A stretch of DNA of 37,548 nt, taken from NCBI GenBank assembly GCA_022361195.1, contig JAKSBJ010000343.1:1-37548 (forward strand), written 5' to 3'. Made by a program: the position numbers and the translations under genes. The notes beneath the pieces were generated by a model. The model made no database searches. It was not told where the DNA came from and saw nothing but the letters and a program-made list of their open reading frames with translations. Each line of letters opens with the position of its first letter. Position 1 is the stretch's first letter. Shown here piece by piece: positions 35,685 through 37,548 of the stretch. The DNA comes from Flavobacteriales bacterium (GTDB taxonomy: Bacteria; Bacteroidota; Bacteroidia; Flavobacteriales_D; Crocinitomicaceae).

Positions 35685-36719
35685 ATGAAATTAACAGAAG
35701 GCAGCTTAAACTACAAACAACCATTATTTCTTTTCATACTGCTGCTCTTTTTTAATTTTTCTCAGGCTCAGTTAGCCAGAAGCTGGCCTCGAACTGCAAT
35801 TTTCCCCTATATCTTAAAAGGCCCCGTCAAATCATGGAAGCTTATAGGTGAAAATAGCGTTCTTCGTACTCAGGAATACTCCAAAGAAGGTCAATTAATC
35901 AAGGATGAAAGTGTAAACCATCCTGCAGACTTTTCCCAATACACTTTTCCCTTTCAACAAAAAGCAGAATTTGAAAAAGTCTATTCGGACACTACCTCAT
36001 TCGTTGGAATAAAGGTTAAATACAACGAGCGTTTCCAAATCATTGAGAAGAAAATAGGTAAAAACAAAGAAAGTAGCCTATTTGATGAAAAAGGAAATAT
36101 TCTGGTTCATAAAACCAAACAGACAAAGGAACATCTTGTGACCGACAACAGCAGAGGTCCCATAATTCCGCCATATAAGTATGAAGAAAACATCTCAACA
36201 GTTACAATTTTCAAATACAATGATCAAGATTCATTAATTGAATTTGAACACATTAATTCCAATCCTTATCACAATTATAGGGTTGTATACATACGAGATA
36301 GTTCAGACTATTTAGTAGAGAAATTGACCTATGATCATTACGACGTTGCCGTTTATGACGATGATTACGTCGATCAGATTTTTGATAAAGTGAAAGACAA
36401 TCAGTTTGACATTAATACTGTTTACAAAGAGTTTTGGACCAGTCAAATTTATGCATCTCCCAGCAGAGAAACCTTTAAAAATGACTCTTTAGGAAGACCT
36501 ATTGAATACATTGTTTACGGAAACAAAGGAAATCCAAGTTTTAAAGCTAATTGGGAGTATAAAGGTGATAAATTGATCCGTGAAACACACTTTGATTTTT
36601 ATCACAACAAAACCTCCGCTATTTTGGAATACGATGAATGGGAAAATGTTGTAAAAGAGACTGTCATCTATGGCGATCGTCAATACCTCTTTTCTTATGA
36701 AATCGAATATTACGATTAG
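35685..36719 (+). CDS. Secreted protein with YD-repeat-like strands
   Basis: 344 residues. Signal peptide PLFLFILLLFFNFSQAQ. The mature chain is built from short strand pairs ending in Tyr/Asp turns, such as VKYNERFQIIEKKI, FDEKGNILVHK, FKYNDQDSLIEFEHI, DSLGRPIEYIVYGN and YDEWENVVKETVIYGD. This resembles the weak YD/RHS-type strand repeats seen in many Bacteroidota proteins that are not toxins. No Rhs core or toxin end is present, so I call it only repeat-like. Function is unknown. A 17-codon ATG frame just upstream (35595) is not called. Confidence 0.7.
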   Translation: MKLTEGSLNYKQPLFLFILLLFFNFSQAQLARSWPRTAIFPYILKGPVKSWKLIGENSVLRTQEYSKEGQLIKDESVNHPADFSQYTFPFQQKAEFEKVYSDTTSFVGIKVKYNERFQIIEKKIGKNKESSLFDEKGNILVHKTKQTKEHLVTDNSRGPIIPPYKYEENISTVTIFKYNDQDSLIEFEHINSNPYHNYRVVYIRDSSDYLVEKLTYDHYDVAVYDDDYVDQIFDKVKDNQFDINTVYKEFWTSQIYASPSRETFKNDSLGRPIEYIVYGNKGNPSFKANWEYKGDKLIRETHFDFYHNKTSAILEYDEWENVVKETVIYGDRQYLFSYEIEYYD

Positions 36720-36883
36720 TCCTAAACATTAAAAATCATCGTTTTTCATTCATTTAAATTGTAATAGCCAAATCTACACCCAACTCTACCATCGCCTAAA
36801 ATCCTACTACAATCTATCTACAGTCACTTCTTTATTCTCTATTTTTAATCCACCCTTAAAAGTAAGTCTAGAGTACAATAGAA

Positions 36884-37548
36884 ATGGAGAAGACATATAT
36901 TGAAAGTTGGTTTGAAGAGATAGAAAATGTCTATTTAATGTTTGGGGCCAATACTGCCCTTGAGTCCATCAAAAAAGAGGAAGAAAACATTCCAGAGGTA
37001 ATTAAACAATTAGCTGTGGCCAGTATCCATTTTCGATGGGGTGATCACCTAAAGGCGTTGGAAATAACAACTTCTATCAAAAACCAATTAACAGAAATTG
37101 AATTAAAACACAGACACCTCTGGTATTGGGTACATGGGGCTAGTCTTCGTATTCTTGGAAAAGAAGAAGCAAAGATCATTTTAGAAGAAGGCACAAAACT
37201 ATATCCCGAAAGTGTAAATCTATGGAACGAATGGTATACTTTATTAGATACATGGGGTATAGAATCATGGGAAAGTACCTACCCCAAGGCAGTAGAACAA
37301 TTTGGAGAACAACATCCCATTATGCTGACCTATGCCTACAAACTATTCAAAGACGAGGAGAACAATAAAGCCATCAAACTATCCGAACGAATTCTGGAAC
37401 TTGACCCTAACAATACTGGTGCAATGGAAATTATTGGACACATTGCATTTGAAAGGGAGGAAGATGAAAAAGCCTACAAGTATCTAAGCAGAAGTGCTGA
37501 ATTATGGCCATATAAAGTGTTAACCCTTGAAACTTTAGTGACGATCGC
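36884..37548 (+). CDS. TPR-like protein (3' partial)
   Basis: The ATG at 36884 opens a frame with no stop to the window end (221 codons seen). It starts MEKTYIESWFEEIENVYLMF. Helical repeats of about 34 residues follow, for example VASIHFRWGDHLKALEITTS, then AAKIILEEGTKLYPESVNLW-like, LTYAYKLFKDEENNKAIKLS, ILELDPNNTGAMEIIG and AYKYLSRSAELWPYK. The DPNN turn and A/Y/P positions match tetratricopeptide repeats. No signal peptide, so a cytoplasmic scaffold is likely. The C-terminal part is outside the window. Confidence 0.75.
   Translation, partial: MEKTYIESWFEEIENVYLMFGANTALESIKKEEENIPEVIKQLAVASIHFRWGDHLKALEITTSIKNQLTEIELKHRHLWYWVHGASLRILGKEEAKIILEEGTKLYPESVNLWNEWYTLLDTWGIESWESTYPKAVEQFGEQHPIMLTYAYKLFKDEENNKAIKLSERILELDPNNTGAMEIIGHIAFEREEDEKAYKYLSRSAELWPYKVLTLETLVTI

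Noticed and set aside
35685..36719. Rhs/polymorphic toxin
   Set aside because: Strand repeats are weak and there is no Rhs core, PAAR/VgrG neighbour, toxin tip or immunity gene.
1..37548. CRISPR arrays, rRNA genes, phage structural genes, restriction systems
   Set aside because: I looked for regular direct repeats, rRNA motifs and the usual marker proteins and saw none.

Overview
The window looks like chromosomal DNA of a Bacteroidota bacterium, probably Flavobacteriales. The signs are type 9 secretion sorting domains (type A at the end of the first gene, a type B/CHU_C-like end on the 854-residue PKD protein), many lipoproteins with Lys just after the lipobox Cys, reg_prop/Y_Y_Y/SpoIIE and membrane-LuxR regulators typical of the phylum, low GC, and promoters of the TTTG-N19-TAnnTTTG type. 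No species can be assigned from sequence alone.

Layout. 1-6583 is ordinary: the end of a secreted TIGR03790-like protein, then a minus-strand run of a Cys-motif membrane protein, a stand-alone receiver domain, a 1215-residue superfamily 1 helicase and a HAD phosphatase. 6605-6948 is a compact tRNA operon (tRNA-Ile(CAU), tRNA-Arg(UCG)) with a textbook promoter and terminator. From about 7 to 15 kb the character changes: long gaps, a lipoprotein/outer-membrane pair, a decayed IS1-type transposase, a thioredoxin-like protein, a 39-residue basic protein, a formylglycine-enzyme-like lipoprotein, a redoxin remnant, and an HxlR regulator divergent from a Rossmann oxidoreductase with three palindromes between them. 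Scattered through this stretch, all on the plus strand, are four degenerate repeats whose core resembles a tRNA T-arm plus acceptor end, three of them followed by a terminator hairpin. This resembles an old accessory region downstream of the tRNA pair.

15-25 kb holds a PD40 lipoprotein, a DUF4198-type gene broken by an in-frame TAG, the large PKD/T9SS surface protein, a small membrane protein and a 1456-residue cytoplasmic protein of uncharacterised type, which is divergent from a 149-residue protein and an alpha/beta hydrolase. 26-37.5 kb is a plus-strand run of secreted, regulatory and lipoprotein genes: a frameshifted lipocalin-like lipoprotein, a DEDDh exonuclease, a membrane LuxR regulator, a frameshifted outer-membrane protein coupled to a beta-lactamase-fold serine hydrolase, a 1251-residue sensor-phosphatase, three envelope proteins of unknown function and the start of a TPR protein.

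Five genes are broken or reduced to remnants (IS1 type, redoxin, DUF4198, lipocalin-like, beta-barrel). Three of these (DUF4198, lipocalin-like, beta-barrel) are otherwise intact and need only one small change to be restored, so sequencing or assembly error must be weighed against true decay. The most novel-looking items are the 1456-residue protein with its divergent neighbour, and the tRNA-end-like repeat family.
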